Shown: positions 40,543 through 51,695 of the stretch, piece after piece
How the letters are laid out: each line of letters opens with the position of its first letter
Numbering within the stretch: the first letter of the stretch is position 1
Assembly: GCA_938015455.1 (NCBI GenBank)
Contig: CALLPL010000006.1
Coordinates: forward strand, 30,398 to 94,397
Origin: an uncultured Candidatus Altimarinota bacterium
GTDB lineage: Bacteria; Patescibacteriota; Gracilibacteria; BD1-5; UBA6164
Direction: 5' to 3'
Length of the DNA stretch: 64,000 nt
Program-made: the position numbers and the translations under genes
Notes under the pieces: model-generated
The model's input: the letters and a program-made list of their open reading frames with translations, nothing else
Told to the model about the DNA's origin: nothing
Database searches by the model: none

Positions 40543-41235
40543 TTATGATATCCTTGTTCCAAGTTTCTTTCCATCAAGCAGGCTTGGTATATCTGACATA
40601 CTATTTATGTTCATAACATATATTGGCAGAGAGCTATCACGAGCCATGATAACGGCTGTTTGATCAAGGGCTCTGAGATCTTGTGATATAAAGTCATCAT
40701 AAGATATATTTTCAAACTTTTGAGCATGAGGATCTTTGACTGGGTCACTATCAAATACTCCATCAACTTTTGTAAGTTTTATCATAGCTTCACAATGTGT
40801 TTCAAGAGCGCGAAGTACTCACGCTGTATCTGTGGTAAAAAATGGACTTCCTCATCCAGAACTTGAAATAACTATTTTCCCCTCAGACAGATACCCCCTC
40901 GCTCACATTGCAGAATATTTTTCTAGAAATTCTACCTGGAGTGCGTCCATGATGATAGATTTTATTCATAGCTTATCTAAAGAATTCTTTATAGTAACGC
41001 AGTTAAAAACTGTCGAGAGCATACTCATATTATGTGAGTCTGCAGGATCAACTCATGAAGCAATAAGTTGTGATCCTCTATATATATTTCCTCATCAAAA
41101 TACGAGTATTAGCTCTAATTCTGATTTTTGTATGTACGAGATTTCTCTCGCAAGATACTCAGCTTTTTGTGGATCGATAGATTGAGTATCTGAACTCAGA
41201 GCCTCACCAGATATTTTTAAAAGTATTCGCTTCAT
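40543..41235 (-). CDS. pyrH: UMP kinase
   Basis: PyrH, 230 aa, phosphorylates UMP to UDP and is regulated by GTP and UTP in other bacteria. The amino-acid-kinase fold is shown by MKRILLKISGEALSSD, FGGGNIYRG (residues 46-53, two Gly as TGA), ARGYLSEGK, FTTDTAGVLRALE and LTKVDGVFDSDPVKDP. It lies three bases after the lipoprotein gene on the same strand, so it is transcribed from the promoter at 42272-42299. It is the only nucleotide-metabolism gene in the window. Confidence 0.94.
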
Positions 41236-41238
41236 AGC

Positions 41239-42243
41239 TTAAGATCCTATTATATCACGTAATAATCCATCAACCACTTTTGTACTCTCATATGACTCTG
41301 CTTTAAGTTCAGTATTTTTTTCAGCAATAGTATCTTTTGTCACTCACTCACCTCTTTCAAGTTCATATGTTCCATAAAATCCGTGCTCAAAATCAACATA
41401 GTGACGTTCATAGACATATTCATCCCCATCTAAACGAATCACATTATAAAAAATTCATTTCCCAGCTACAAGATCACGACAAGTATTCCAGAAAAACCAG
41501 GTACTAATACGTCATTGCAGGAATTCTGTAAGCTCACCACAGCTGGGTTTATTAAAAATTTCTTTTCCTATTTCAAGCCCCTTAATCTGAGAATATGTAA
41601 AGTTCTTTTCTCAAAGTTTCACTGGTTCTCCATATGCCGTAGAAGTAGGTAAGTCTATAAGTACTGTATCGTCCTCACTCCCAATAAGTTGTGTCTCTAC
41701 TCAAGACTCCTCTACTATCTCATCAGTCACTCTCACTCTGAGTCTTGTTTCTGTTATTTCTTTTCCCGAAAATGCTCTAAATGTATAGGTGTTTTCACCA
41801 AAGTCTAAGACCTTGTTTCTTGATGAGGCCACATAACGAAATTCTTTATCTCATGGAGTAAATGTCTGCAGTACATAATCATCATTAGGAAAGTCTGATC
41901 CTCTATTTGAAAATAAAACCTGTATTTTGTCTACTTTTTTTGTAGTTGTTCCTGAAATCTCAACCTCTCAAGTAGCAAGCTTTGATTCATCTACTGGAGA
42001 AAATTCGAGAAACTGTTCTGCTGTTTGTGGAATTATCTGAACAGAATTTGAACTACTTTCTTCTTCATTAGAGATTTCTTGAGCAGGAGTTTCCGTAGTA
42101 GCTCCCGTTGAGGTTTCTGTTTTGATTTCTTCAGCAACGTCAATACTACGCATTTTCTCCTTTGCAGCATCAATATCACTTTGTGACTGACCACATGACG
42201 TGATGAACAGTAAAGATATAGCTATAAGAATAATTTTATACAT
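41239..42243 (-). CDS. Lipoprotein of unknown function (334 aa)
   Basis: The N-terminus MYKIILIAISLLFITSCGQS has a lipobox ending in Cys17, so the protein is probably a membrane-anchored lipoprotein. A disordered Glu/Thr/Ser-rich stretch (residues 20-75) leads to a beta-rich domain (GEVEISGTTTKKVDKIQVLF; FGENTYTFRAFSGKE) resembling extracellular Ig-like folds. The C-terminal 120 residues (FLQGRISTWFFWNTCRDLVA; YERHYVDFEHGFYGTYELER) are not recognised. It shares a transcript with pyrH. The family is unknown. Confidence 0.7.
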
Positions 42244-42271
42244 GATTGAAGCAATTAGAAATTACGAAGAA

Positions 42272-42299
42272 ATTATAAGAAGCATCTATTTCATTGCAA
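42272..42299 (-). promoter_or_regulatory. Promoter of the lipoprotein-pyrH operon
   Basis: Minus-strand TTGCAA (42294-42299), 16 bp and a perfect TATAAT (42272-42277), 28 bp before the ATG. It begins just after the RNase J stop codon. Confidence 0.6.
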
Positions 42300-42305
42300 G
42301 AAAAT

Positions 42306-44312
42306 CTAAACCTCTGTTACAATTGGAATAATCATTGGCTCACGTCCAACTCTCTTTGAGAGAAAATTTTCAAGATCTGTCCTGATAAGTTTTACGAGGT
42401 CTTTTTCCTCTATATCAGGAACATCCTTAATAGTGTTTTCGTAAACCTCTCTGGATTTCTTTATAATAATTCTATGGATATAGCGAACTTCATCCACATA
42501 TACAAGCCCCCGAGTTTCAAGCTTAATATGACCAAGAATAGCCTTTGTTCTTTTATCTACTTGGAATTGTAGCACAAGGACTCAACCATTCATCATTTGT
42601 TCTCTGGCCTTAATAACATGACTACTCGTAAGTCCCATACCATTTCCATCAATGATATATTCCTGAATTGGCACTTTAATCTTAGAACGGAATACGGAGC
42701 CATTAGGAGCAAAGTCTACTATATGACCATTATCAAGCATGAGAATATTACTCTCTTTTATTCAAACAGACATAGCAGTCTCTGCGTGACGAGTTCGGAA
42801 ATATAAATCTCCATAGATCGGCATAAAGTATTTTGGATGGAAAAGACGAATAAATATCTTCTGCTCCTCTTGATAGGCATGACCTGATGTATGAACCGGC
42901 ATATCACTCTTCGTAATAATCTTTACTCCATATTTAATAAGTTTATTGGTAATCATCCCAACTGATCTTTCATTTCCTGGAACTACACTTGATGAGAATA
43001 CAACGGTATCTCCTGCCTGGATACTGATAGCATTATGTCTCCCTTCAGACATTCGGGAGAGAGCTGAATATTCTTCACCCTGACTTCAGGTCGTAATAAT
43101 AATTTGTTTGTTTGCTGGGAGGGATTCAGTATTTTTTGCCGTAAGTTTTTTTATAGTTCCTGGTTTTGTTGTTATATACCCCAGTTTTTGAGCTATCGCA
43201 ATATTCTCTACCATAGATCTTCATGAGAGAAATATATATTTTCCATGCTTTTCTGCTATATCTACAAGCTGCTGGACTCTTGATATCCAGCTTGAAAACG
43301 CAGCTATAAGTAAACGACCACTCGTCCACTCTGAAACAATCTTTTCTAGAGTGTCTCATACCTCTTTTTCACTTCCTGAAAATCACTTTGTCGTTGAACC
43401 TGTTGAGTCCGCAAGAAGCATAGTAATCCCTCTTTTCCCAATTTCTTCGTATCTCTCAAAGTCAGCTGGTTTATCGAGCCTTGGAGTGTGATCGATCTTA
43501 AAATCTCCTGTATGTACAAATTTTGCTCCACCTGGAGTTTCAATATAGAGCCCCGCGCAATCAGGGATCGAGTGATTTACAGAAAAGAACTCTACAGAGA
43601 ATTGGCCAATTTTGGTCATATTTTCTACCCCTGCATCAATCTCAATAAAATTTGCATATGGCATAAGTCCAGCTTCCTCAATAGACTTCTTCATGAGTCC
43701 TATAGTAAGTTTTGTCCCATAAAGTGTTGGCATATCAAGGACTGGAAGGATATTTTTAAGTGCTCCAATATGATCCAGATGAGCATGAGTAATGAGGAAT
43801 CATTTTATGTTTTTAGTATATTTCGTGAGAAACGAAACATCAGGAATCGAGTAATCTGCTCCATACATATCAGGTTCAGCAAATTGCACTCCACAATCAA
43901 TAAGGATAATATCCTCTCCATATTGCATCATACTCATATTTTTTGCTCCGATCTCATTATTTCCTCAAATAGGAATATATCTTGTATACCCCTCTCTCAG
44001 AGTAGGGAGAAAAAATTTCGTTTCTGGAAACTCGATAATCTTGCGCCCATATTTATAGTCTCAACCTTGTCTATCTGAGCCATATGAGTTTCTTGATCAG
44101 TGAGAATTTCTTGATGATCAAGAGCGAGTATCTCTTCTTGGAGCTGAATTTCTTGCAGGAGCTTTTTTTGCAGTCGTCTTTTCTCTAGGAGGGGCTTTCT
44201 TATTTTCCTCTTCTTTAGAGTTAGAGGAAGAAGGTTTTGTTGTAGATGCAGCTTTATCTTTTGGTGAGAGAGTTCACATCTCTCTATCCAGCTCATCTAA
44301 AAAGTCTTTCAT
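42306..44312 (-). CDS. rnj: Ribonuclease J
   Basis: RNase J, 668 aa, is a 5'-3' exo/endoribonuclease for mRNA decay and rRNA maturation. An N-terminal extension of about 100 disordered, basic residues precedes the metallo-beta-lactamase domain: HAHLDHIGA (H176, H178, D180, H181), VNHSIPDCAGL, HTGDFKID. A beta-CASP domain follows (ITTGSQGEEYSALSRM), then PVHTSGHAYQEEQKIF with the C-terminal catalytic His. The final ~120 residues are the RNase J C-terminal domain. Several active-site-proximal glycines are TGA. It has a structured leader and follows the metallopeptidase gene by 181 bp. Confidence 0.94.
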
Positions 44313-44344
44313 AGTATGTATTTATGAAAATAAAATATTGAAGT

Positions 44345-44370
44345 CTTTATAAAAATATTTTCTTATAAAG
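44345..44370 (-). other. Hairpin I in the rnj leader
   Basis: CTTTATAA and TTATAAAG are a perfect 8-bp inverted repeat around 10 nt, 33 bp upstream of the RNase J ATG. It is AT-only except the closing pair, so weak as RNA; it could also be a DNA operator. Confidence 0.35.
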
Positions 44371-44383
44371 TCTAGAAGTCATT

Positions 44384-44401
44384 CATTACTAATGCGTAAT
44401 G
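44384..44401 (-). other. Hairpin II in the rnj leader
   Basis: CATTAC and GTAATG form a 6-bp stem with a 6-nt loop, 14 bp from hairpin I. Together they occupy the 181-bp spacer before rnj. RNase J autoregulation of its own mRNA is known in other bacteria; a link here is speculation. Confidence 0.3.
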
Positions 44402-44493
44402 CTACAATAACTTAATATACTCTATAAAACGGGAAGCATTGAAAACTCTTTTCCTAGGGGCTTTATTTAGCCAGTTTTTATAATTCTTGGTCA

Positions 44494-45399
44494 TTATATA
44501 TCATCCTGTAAATATTGCAAAAACTTTTTTACATCAATAGGGATTTTAGTTATGTCCCAATAATAATCAGGTATATCCTCCGAAGTACCAAAGTCTTCAT
44601 TATAAAACTGGTTTGATTTAAAGATGTACTTTTGAAAAAAATTATACTTCAAAGCAAGAGTATTACTCTTTGTTGCCTGTTGACGAAATTCCTTATTATG
44701 TAATACGTAATAAAGATAAGATTCTGCGAAATCTTCGTATTGATTAGTCATTGCATATCCTGATACAAAGTCTTCTCATGTCTGTCCAGCACGAACGATA
44801 CTTACAGATTGCCAAGATATATCATAAAAGATTTTACTCTGATCTCCAAAACGATTCCTTGGAAGACTGTGTATATCATAATAATGTGCGAATTCATGAA
44901 TAAGCACTCCTAAAAATTCCTCATCTGACATACGCTCTACACCGAAAAGATGAATATTTTTTCCCTTCATTCTTCATCTCGTATCCGCAATATTTCTATA
45001 AAAAAATATTCACAGTTCCTGTATATGAGTCAAGATGTCTCTTTTATATAAAAATACCTGGGCGAGAGGAGTATAGCTTGATTCAATATTTTGTTCAAAA
45101 CCAGAGGGAATATAACGAAAGCGAAGCTTGGATTGTTCAGCAAGTTTATGTTTTTTTACAAAACTATCGTAAATAATATTTCGAGTAGTGAGGTCGAGAT
45201 CCTGTCTTGTAACTCCTGAGAAACTATAATACTCTGATCCCTCCTCTATCGTTGGGCTATTTCAAGAAATAACGGGCTCTAAAAAGTCCTCCTCAAGAGA
45301 AACTGGAGGAAAGAATATCTCTTTTCAAACAAAAAAGAGAGCCGTAAATAAAAGTGTGTACACAAAGAGCAAGCCATATTTTTGAACACTCTTTTTCAT
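44494..45399 (-). CDS. Membrane-anchored zinc metallopeptidase (HEXXH)
   Basis: This 301-aa protein has one N-terminal membrane segment (YGLLFVYTLLFTALFFVG) and an extracellular catalytic domain. LIHEFAHYYDIHSL supplies the HEXXH motif (H168, E169, H172) and YEDFAESY gives the likely third zinc ligand (E226), the gluzincin arrangement. Proteins of this kind include anthrax-toxin lethal-factor-like and secreted zinc peptidases of unknown target. It lies 7 bp after the four pilin-like genes in the same direction, so it may process or remodel the pilin or cell wall, which is inference. Confidence 0.8.
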
Positions 45400-45406
45400 A
45401 AGAAAA

Positions 45407-46123
45407 TTATGATGCTACCGAAGCAATAGTAAACATAAGCTCTACCACGATTCGTACGAGAACACCCGCGAAAATAACTCCAAGGAAACCTATGATTGCC
45501 CACTTCACCACATCCTTTCACTTTTTGATCTTCTCATCTTCACCTCATGAAAGAGTCATAAGAAGCCCTCCATAAACTATGGCTCCAACAGCGAGAAGTC
45601 AAAGAAGCTGCGCTATAGCTGTTGTCCAAGTTAGAATCTGCGCTTTTGCTCAGGTTTCTATTTGTATATCTCCATCTGCATCAACGAGACTTGATCCTCT
45701 TAAGCAGTCATCAAGAGCAGCTCAGATAGCTCTGTTTTCGTTATCCACATCAAACTTACATGGCTCATTTCCTGATCATGAAGAAGATGAGCTACTTGAT
45801 GTTGAAGAGGTCGAAGAAGTTGATGAAGATGCACTTGCGGCTTGAGCGCTCGCTATATCTCCTAACGCTGAACGCGTAACTGGACCATCAATCCCATCCT
45901 CAATGAGAACTCTATGTTGACCATACGTAGCTCCAGGCTGAAGGTCAGGAGATCAGGCTGCTTTAGCATTTTGATTATAGTCATCGATCACATCATCAGG
46001 AATAACTTTATTTTCAATAGAAGAAAAGTTATCTCGTATGGTCTTTTGAGTATCAGAAAGTTCAGCGAACACAGAGGACACTAAAAAAAATCAGACAACT
46101 ATAGAAATAATAATTTTATACAT
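45407..46123 (-). CDS. VirB2/TrbC-like pilin protein with Ser-rich linker (238 aa)
   Basis: Signal peptide MYKIIISIVVGFFLVSSVFA. A ~110-residue exported region ends in a Ser/Thr tract (SSSTSSTSSTSSSSSSSGSG) and a short cysteine-containing domain (EPCKFDVDNENRAIGAALDD). Two membrane helices follow, with the loop GGLLMTLSGGEDEKIKKGKD and VVKWAIIGFLGVIFAGVLVR. That helix-loop-helix pattern is shared by the two neighbours at 46501 and 46870, and resembles the VirB2/TrbC and Mbov_0395-type conjugal pilin families. It is the longest of the four paralogues. The role in a type IV secretion or pilus system is inferred. Confidence 0.7.
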
Positions 46124-46132
46124 GATTTATTC

Positions 46133-46498
46133 TTAAATACTAAGACCGGCAACAAGACGAACCATTGCCCAGGCAAATGCTATGATAAAGAGACCAAGAG
46201 CTGCATATACAAAACTATTGAGAGCTTTTTTAAATTCTTCTGGGTTTCCTCTAGCGATTATGAGTCTAAAAGCTATATAAAGAAATACACAAAGAGCGAG
46301 TATAAATAAGAGTCCGAATATTCCATCTCGCATAAAGGCAAAGACTCCATCAAGCAGACTCTCTCAATCTCAGACAGATGTCACTGCTCATCCATCATCT
46401 GGAATCAAAGCAGTTTTTAATTGCTCTTGGGTTAGATCATTAGCTGAAACCTGCATTATAGAAAAAGCTCAAACTATCATGTAGAAATATTTTTTCAT
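46133..46498 (-). CDS. VirB2/TrbC-like small membrane protein (121 aa)
   Basis: Signal peptide MKKYFYMIVGAFSIMQVSA, a short acidic exported segment, then two membrane helices (GLLFILALCVFLYIAFRLI and AALGLFIIAFAWAMVRLVAG) joined by the polar loop ARGNPEEFKKALNSF, which occupies the place of SGGDEEKTKRAKS in the neighbour. TGA gives several glycines at the start. It lies 9 bp upstream of the Ser-rich paralogue and 2 bp after the next gene, so the set is one operon. Confidence 0.68.
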
Positions 46499-46500
46499 GC

Positions 46501-46863
46501 CTAAATAGTAAATTTATTAACAATATTAATTATTGACCACGCAAACACCGACACGAGCACTCAAACAAGTGCCCATATGATAACGCTTTTTGCTCTTTTT
46601 GTTTTTTCTTCATCACCTCAAGATACAAGATACATAACTCACCCAATCATAACTGCAATTACGGCAATTACGGCAACATATTCTATCAGGAGTCTAATAA
46701 GATTTCAAATAGTATCATATACTGAAGCCGTACTTGCCGATCATGTTCCATCATCACATCCAGGGAGTGCTCAACAGTTAATCTCTGGTGGTGCTGCAAA
46801 AACTCTAGAGCTAAAACTTAGAGCTACGACTAGATAAGCAGAAAAGTATAATAATATTTTCAT
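46501..46863 (-). CDS. VirB2/TrbC-like pilin protein (120 aa)
   Basis: Signal peptide (MKILLYFSAYLVVALSFSSR then VFA), a short exported segment with two cysteines, and two membrane helices with the loop GGVMYLVSGGDEEKTKRAKS, then IIWALVGVLVSVFAWSIINI. This is the best match of the four to the Mbov_0395-type pilin-like conjugal family. Six glycines are TGA. It sits between two paralogues with 2- and 6-bp gaps. Confidence 0.74.
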
Positions 46864-46869
46864 AGGTTT

Positions 46870-47283
46870 TTAATATAAAATTGCTGAAAATAGCTGCACA
46901 ATGAGTCAAGCTCATAATGCTACTGCAAGAGCAATGAGTCACGATACAAATATTGATTTTCACTTTGAGAGGAACTCATCCTGTCCATGATATATAATCA
47001 TATACCCCGCTCATATCGTCATTATAAATACTGAAAGTGCTCAAAAAACAAGTATAAGCTTATTGAGTATCTCTGCGAGAATATTATCAACAGTACCTTT
47101 ACTCCCATTAGTTTTATCTATCAGGTTTTCTCCTCATGGAGTTATTTTTCATACACTTATCTCAAAGTTAGAGCTGGTAATACACCCTGTACCAGTACAA
47201 TTATTGTCGTTCACATCCGCAAAAGTAAATTGAAAACTCAAGAAAAACACAAATAGACCACATAATAATACAAGTATTCTCAC
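46870..47283 (-). CDS. VirB2/TrbC-like pilin protein (137 aa)
   Basis: Signal peptide beginning with GTG (VRILVLLCGLFVFFLSFQFT, then FA), a short domain with a CTGTGC motif, and two membrane helices (ILVFGALSVFIMTIGAGYMI; SGLIALAVALGAGLIVQLFS) separated by YHGQDEFLSKGKS. GTG at 47283 is used because no ATG precedes the signal peptide in frame. It is first in the four-gene set and has a candidate promoter upstream. Divergent from the glycosyltransferase gene. Confidence 0.68.
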
Positions 47284-47311
47284 TTTAAAAAATCTAGAAA
47301 ATATATAAAAA

Positions 47312-47339
47312 AGAATAACATAAATTTCTCAAAAAACAA
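47312..47339 (-). promoter_or_regulatory. Candidate promoter of the pilin-like operon
   Basis: Minus-strand TTGTTT (47334-47339), 16 bp and TATTCT (47312-47317), 28 bp before the GTG start. The -35 box is the same as at infA. Confidence 0.4.
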
Positions 47340-47400
47340 AAAAATATTATCCTCAAAGTAAGTGCTGTAATTAAAGGCATTTTCTACTATCTTTCAAACC

Positions 47401-48519
47401 ATGAAAATAGCCATACTCCATGAAATGCTTATAAAGCTCTGATGAGCAGAAAAAGTTGTAGAGAGTCTTCTAAAAATCTTTCCTGAAGCTGATCTCTACA
47501 CACTTATTTATGATGAAAAAAAAGTATGAAAGATCTTTCAAGGATCTCTTATTCAAAAGCAATGTCAAAAACTTCCAACACAGAAAGTATATAATCTCAC
47601 AAAAAAACAACGTCTTTGTCTCCCGTTTATGGCTCGAAGTGTTGAATCTCTTGATTTTAGCTCATATGATAGAGTTATTGTAAGTTCAAGCGCATTTGCT
47701 CATGGACTCATTACAAAGCCTGAAACAAAAACTATCATCTACTATCATGCTCCTGCAAGATATATGTGGGACAGGACTCATGAGCATACAAGAGATATAG
47801 GACTTGATAGATGAATTAAGGGCTTTATATTTTCTCGACTCCTTTTAAAAACTCGTCAGTGGGACTATATAGCGTCACAAAGAAACGATATCCTCCTCGC
47901 AAATAGCTCAAATACAAGGTCAAGAATTACAAAGTACTTTCGTAGAGATAGTGAAGTCCTCTATCCTCCGGTAGAAACCAAACGCTTTGCAAAAAAACTC
48001 AGTAAACAAGATCCTAAAGAAGAATGATATTACATCATCATCTCTGCTCTCACTGAGTTTAAAAAATTAGATATTGCTATAAAAGCATTTGAGGAAATGC
48101 CTGATGTTTCGCTAAGAGTTATTTGAGATGGGGGCTATAGACAAGAACTGGAAAAGATAGCCTCAAAAAATATTCAGTTCACCTGAGTTCAATTCTGAGA
48201 TGAACTTGTAGCTCTTGTCCAGTGATCACTTGGACTTATATTTCCTGGAGAAGAAGATTTTGGCATAGTCCCCATCGAAGTTATGGCAGCTGGAAAGCCA
48301 GTCTTTGCACTCGCGAAATGAGGTTTACTTGAGACAGTTACTCCAGGAGAAACAGGAGATTTTTTTAAAGAAGTAAACTGAGAAGACTTTATAGAAAATT
48401 TTCAAAAATTTCATAAAAACAATAACAACTGATTATATAAATCTGAAGTCTGCAAGAAACAAGCCTCAAAGTTTAGTGAAACAGAATTTGAAAAACGAAT
48501 AAAAAAATATGTTATCTAA
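47401..48519 (+). CDS. GT4-family glycosyltransferase
   Basis: This 372-aa cytoplasmic GT-B enzyme starts MKIAILHEMLIKLGGAEKVV (Gly pair are TGA), has YYHAPARYMWDRTHEHTRD and, in the second half, VIGDGGYRQELEK, then GLIFPGEEDFGIVPIEVMAA, the sugar-nucleotide-binding E-x7-E motif. It closely resembles capsule and lipopolysaccharide mannosyltransferases. It leads a three-gene cluster with an O-antigen-ligase-like protein and a GT39-like protein. Donor and acceptor are unknown. Confidence 0.82.
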
Positions 48520-48530
48520 GATAAAATAAA

Positions 48531-48560
48531 TTGACTTTTTCATAAAAAATCTCTTAATAA
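48531..48560 (+). promoter_or_regulatory. Weak candidate promoter before the O-antigen-ligase-like gene
   Basis: TTGACT (48531-48536) and TAATAA (48555-48560) are separated by 18 bp, 35 bp before the ATG at 48595. Cotranscription with the glycosyltransferase gene is an alternative. Confidence 0.3.
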
Positions 48561-48594
48561 CAGCATATATTTGTTACCCGAAAATCTTCCACTT

Positions 48595-49962
48595 ATGAAA
48601 CATATTCTTGCCGTTGTTGCATTTCTCCTTCCACTCCATGCTTTCTTAGTAACGATACTGAAGTGTAAGTTCGAAATAAACACCAATATTATTCGTTTTT
48701 GGAAAGAGATTATTCTTATTGGACTTATTGTAACTCTCTTTTTTAGGGCGTTAAAAGCTGCAGGATCAATAAAAAATATTTACAAGAATAACACACTGCT
48801 AGGATGGACTACTGCCTTCATTATATGTAGTGCTATATACATGTATTTCCCGTTTTTTGAACTGAAGCCTGCATCTGTTCTTGGATTTCGCTATGATGTA
48901 TTTTTTCTTATTGCTATGATTGTTGGTCTTTACTCAGGACTATCTAGCACTGATATGAGGTATGTCCTCAAACACCTATTTCTCTCTACCTTTGGGATTC
49001 TTGTAGTATTTCTTCCCTGGTATCTCTTCGGAGATATTTCTGCGCTTGCCTGAGTCTTTGGCTATTCTTCTGAAGTTTCAACCTACAGCGCAAACGGGTG
49101 TATTAGCTTCTCTCAGAATGTTGAAGGAGAACACCGTTTTCAGTGAACCTTTGGATGACCAATTCGATTCTCTGTGTTTCTCACTATAGTAGGAAGTCTC
49201 TTTGCTGGATGGCTCTTTTCAAGTAAAAGGTTTACAAAAGAACAAAGCTCTCTCCTTATAGGAGGATTTGGAGCTATGATACTCATTGCAATATTCTTCT
49301 CTTACTCAAAGACCTCTATGCTCTGAGTCCTCTTTGCTGGCTGTGTGTTTAGTTTTTTGAGTTATAAATACGTTTATCAAAGAAAGATTACTCGTCAGTT
49401 TTATACCACTCTTGGAGCTGTGTGTGTGACCCCTATTCTCCTAGTAGCATTATTAAAATGGGAGCTCTTTCTCCATATAGGATCTGTGCTCAATAGACTC
49501 GATAATCTCGGGAAGGCTTTTGAAATGTTCTTTTATAACCCTATTGGATATGGTCTAGGGATTGCTGGACCAGCAAGTCAAATCTGAAACTCTATAGAGT
49601 CAGCTGGGAGCTGGGAAATTGCAACAGGAAACGTTCTGAGAATACATAAGTTCCTCCCAGAGAATTGGTATGTCCAAATACTCCTAGAGCAAGGAATCGT
49701 AGGGTTCTTTCTCTTTACTGGTCTTATAGCTCTTATTTGATTCTACCTCATAGAGCACCTCAAAAAACACAGGGATTTTATGACAGTTGGTATCACTACA
49801 GCATACTTTGCACTCTGCTTTATGGCTCTATTCACTCATGCATTTGAAGAAGCTGCAACGAGTTATATGCTCTTTCTCATAATCGGAATTACTCTCAGTT
49901 ACAAAATGCATGAAATACCAAAGAAGAAAAAAAAACTTCAAAACACTCTCATTAAACGATAA
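48595..49962 (+). CDS. O-antigen ligase/polymerase-like membrane protein
   Basis: This 455-aa protein has about ten hydrophobic segments and a large extracytoplasmic loop (residues about 330-370, IGYGLGIAGPASQIGNSIES, then KFLPENWYVQILLEQGIVGF), the Wzy_C/WaaL signature with the conserved ENWY-x-Q-x-L-x-E-x-G pattern. Such proteins join or polymerise lipid-linked glycans on the outer face of the membrane. ATG at 48595 is chosen because the hydrophobic segment starts right there; a TTG 24 bases upstream is possible. It overlaps the next gene by one base. Confidence 0.8.
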
Positions 49963-51659
49963 TGAAAAAAACTCATATTTTCCTCTGCATTATTTGCCTT
50001 CTGGGGACGATATTTCATATGAGTCTCCTGCATCTGAATGAAGTATTGAAGGTAGCTGATAGTTTTGCTTACCTTCAAATGGCTTCTTTTCTCGCTGATT
50101 TTTCACAGGAAGGACTCGGAAATGGGTGGTTTGGTTTTGTCTATTCACTTCCTATTGCGCTGATGAATATTTTTATAGATGATAACTTCATTGCTGCAAA
50201 GATTGTAAATATCATACTTCTCAATATATCAGCTCTACTCCTCTGGAGAATATCTACAAGAATACTCTCTCCTACATTTGCGCTCTGCGCCGCAGGACTC
50301 TTCTTTCTTTCGCCTACCTTTCTGCATTTTAACATTCATATACTTTCAGAAAATATATATATTCCTCTCTTTCTTGCTCTCTTTCTCACAACGGTAAAGT
50401 TTATTGAAAATATCATCATCTGGGGAACTGATCTTCATTCACTACAAAAAGAAACCTTTACTCTCGCATGCCTACTTTGACTTATGTACCTCACAAGAGC
50501 TGAGGCATTTATATATCTCTGATCTATCGGCATCATTGCTATCACTCTACTTGCTCAGAAACACCTCTCTCTCAAAAAATTCCTCTGACTTGGGAGTATT
50601 TTTCTCCTCACATTTTTTGTGTTTATTTCTCCTTATCTCTTTCATCTCCACTCACTTACATGAGAATGGTGACTTACCAACAAATGAGCGAGTAACCTCA
50701 GACAGGCAGAACTCAGAGGAGTAGAACGCATGGATGATGCTGGTTTTGAACAAGCTGTAGCCGAACTTAGCCCTGATAAACATCAACTCATTGCAGGGTT
50801 TGCTGGTGGTATGGTGTATGATGCACCTCAAATTGAGTGAAGTCTATGAAGCTTTATATCAAAAAATCCTTCATGATTTATACAAAGAGTCTGACAAAAT
50901 CAGAAAAAACTCTTTACGAGAAATCTCCCAGAAATTTTTCTATGAAAATCCCCAAAACTCTATGATGATAGATCTCAAGTCCTCTTTTATCAAAATAAAG
51001 TTTTTCTATTCCTCTGTATTCTTCCACTACTCACGCTTATCTATGGATTATTTAAAGCTCTCCAAAAGCAAAGAAAGTTCTTTTATACAGGACTTTCATT
51101 TTTTATCCCTGCTCTTATATTTTTTACTTTATTTTTTACGCTCAATAGATATTTCTTGATTTTTCTCCCTCTTATGCTTGTATTCTTTTGCTATGGATTA
51201 CAAAATATTTCAAAGGATCGTTCAAGGGTATTCCAACTCATCCCTCTGATATTATTCATAAATATACTCTGAGCATACGGACTCTCCCTCAAGGTATATT
51301 ATAGTATTGAGTCTCCAAAGGATCAGTATTATAGTCTTAAGCAAGAAGCAGGAGAGTGGTTACGAGGTAATTTTTCAGGAGAAGAAGACCCGAGAATCAT
51401 GGAACGTTTTCCTATCGTGACATACTATAGCTGAGCAGACTACAGATGGATCACTCCTTATACAAATGATATATGAGATATAGTAGAGTATGCCCAATAT
51501 AATGATCTAGATATACTCGTAGTTGACACTATGGATTTTGAAACCTACAGGCCAAAACTCAGAAAGTATCTCACGCAAACTCCTGATGGATTCACAAAAC
51601 TCAAAGAGTTCACAAACTCAGAAAATCACAAAGTCATTTTGTATGCTCTCAAAAAATAA
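49962..51659 (+). CDS. GT39-like polyprenyl-phosphate-dependent glycosyltransferase
   Basis: This 565-aa membrane protein has about ten helices and starts MKKTHIFLCIICLLGTIFHM. The first exported loop holds DSFAYLQMASFLADFSQEG with the catalytic-type Asp of GT-C enzymes, followed by NIHILSENIYIPLFLALFLT, typical of PMT/ArnT proteins. The C-terminal soluble part (from about residue 430) is like that of mannosyl or arabinosyl transferases. It takes sugars from polyprenyl phosphate on the outer face and adds them to lipid or protein. The target is unknown. It begins at the last base of the O-antigen-ligase-like gene (TAATG), so the genes are coupled. Confidence 0.75.
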
Positions 51660-51692
51660 TATACTAGCAAAGTATTATTTTTTAAATATTTA
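51658..51692 (+). terminator. Weak hairpin with T-run after the glycan cluster
   Basis: ATACT and AGTAT form a 5-bp stem with a 5-nt loop followed by a T-run. It is short, so termination may be partial and the next gene may be cotranscribed. Confidence 0.35.
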
Positions 51693-51695
51693 CCC

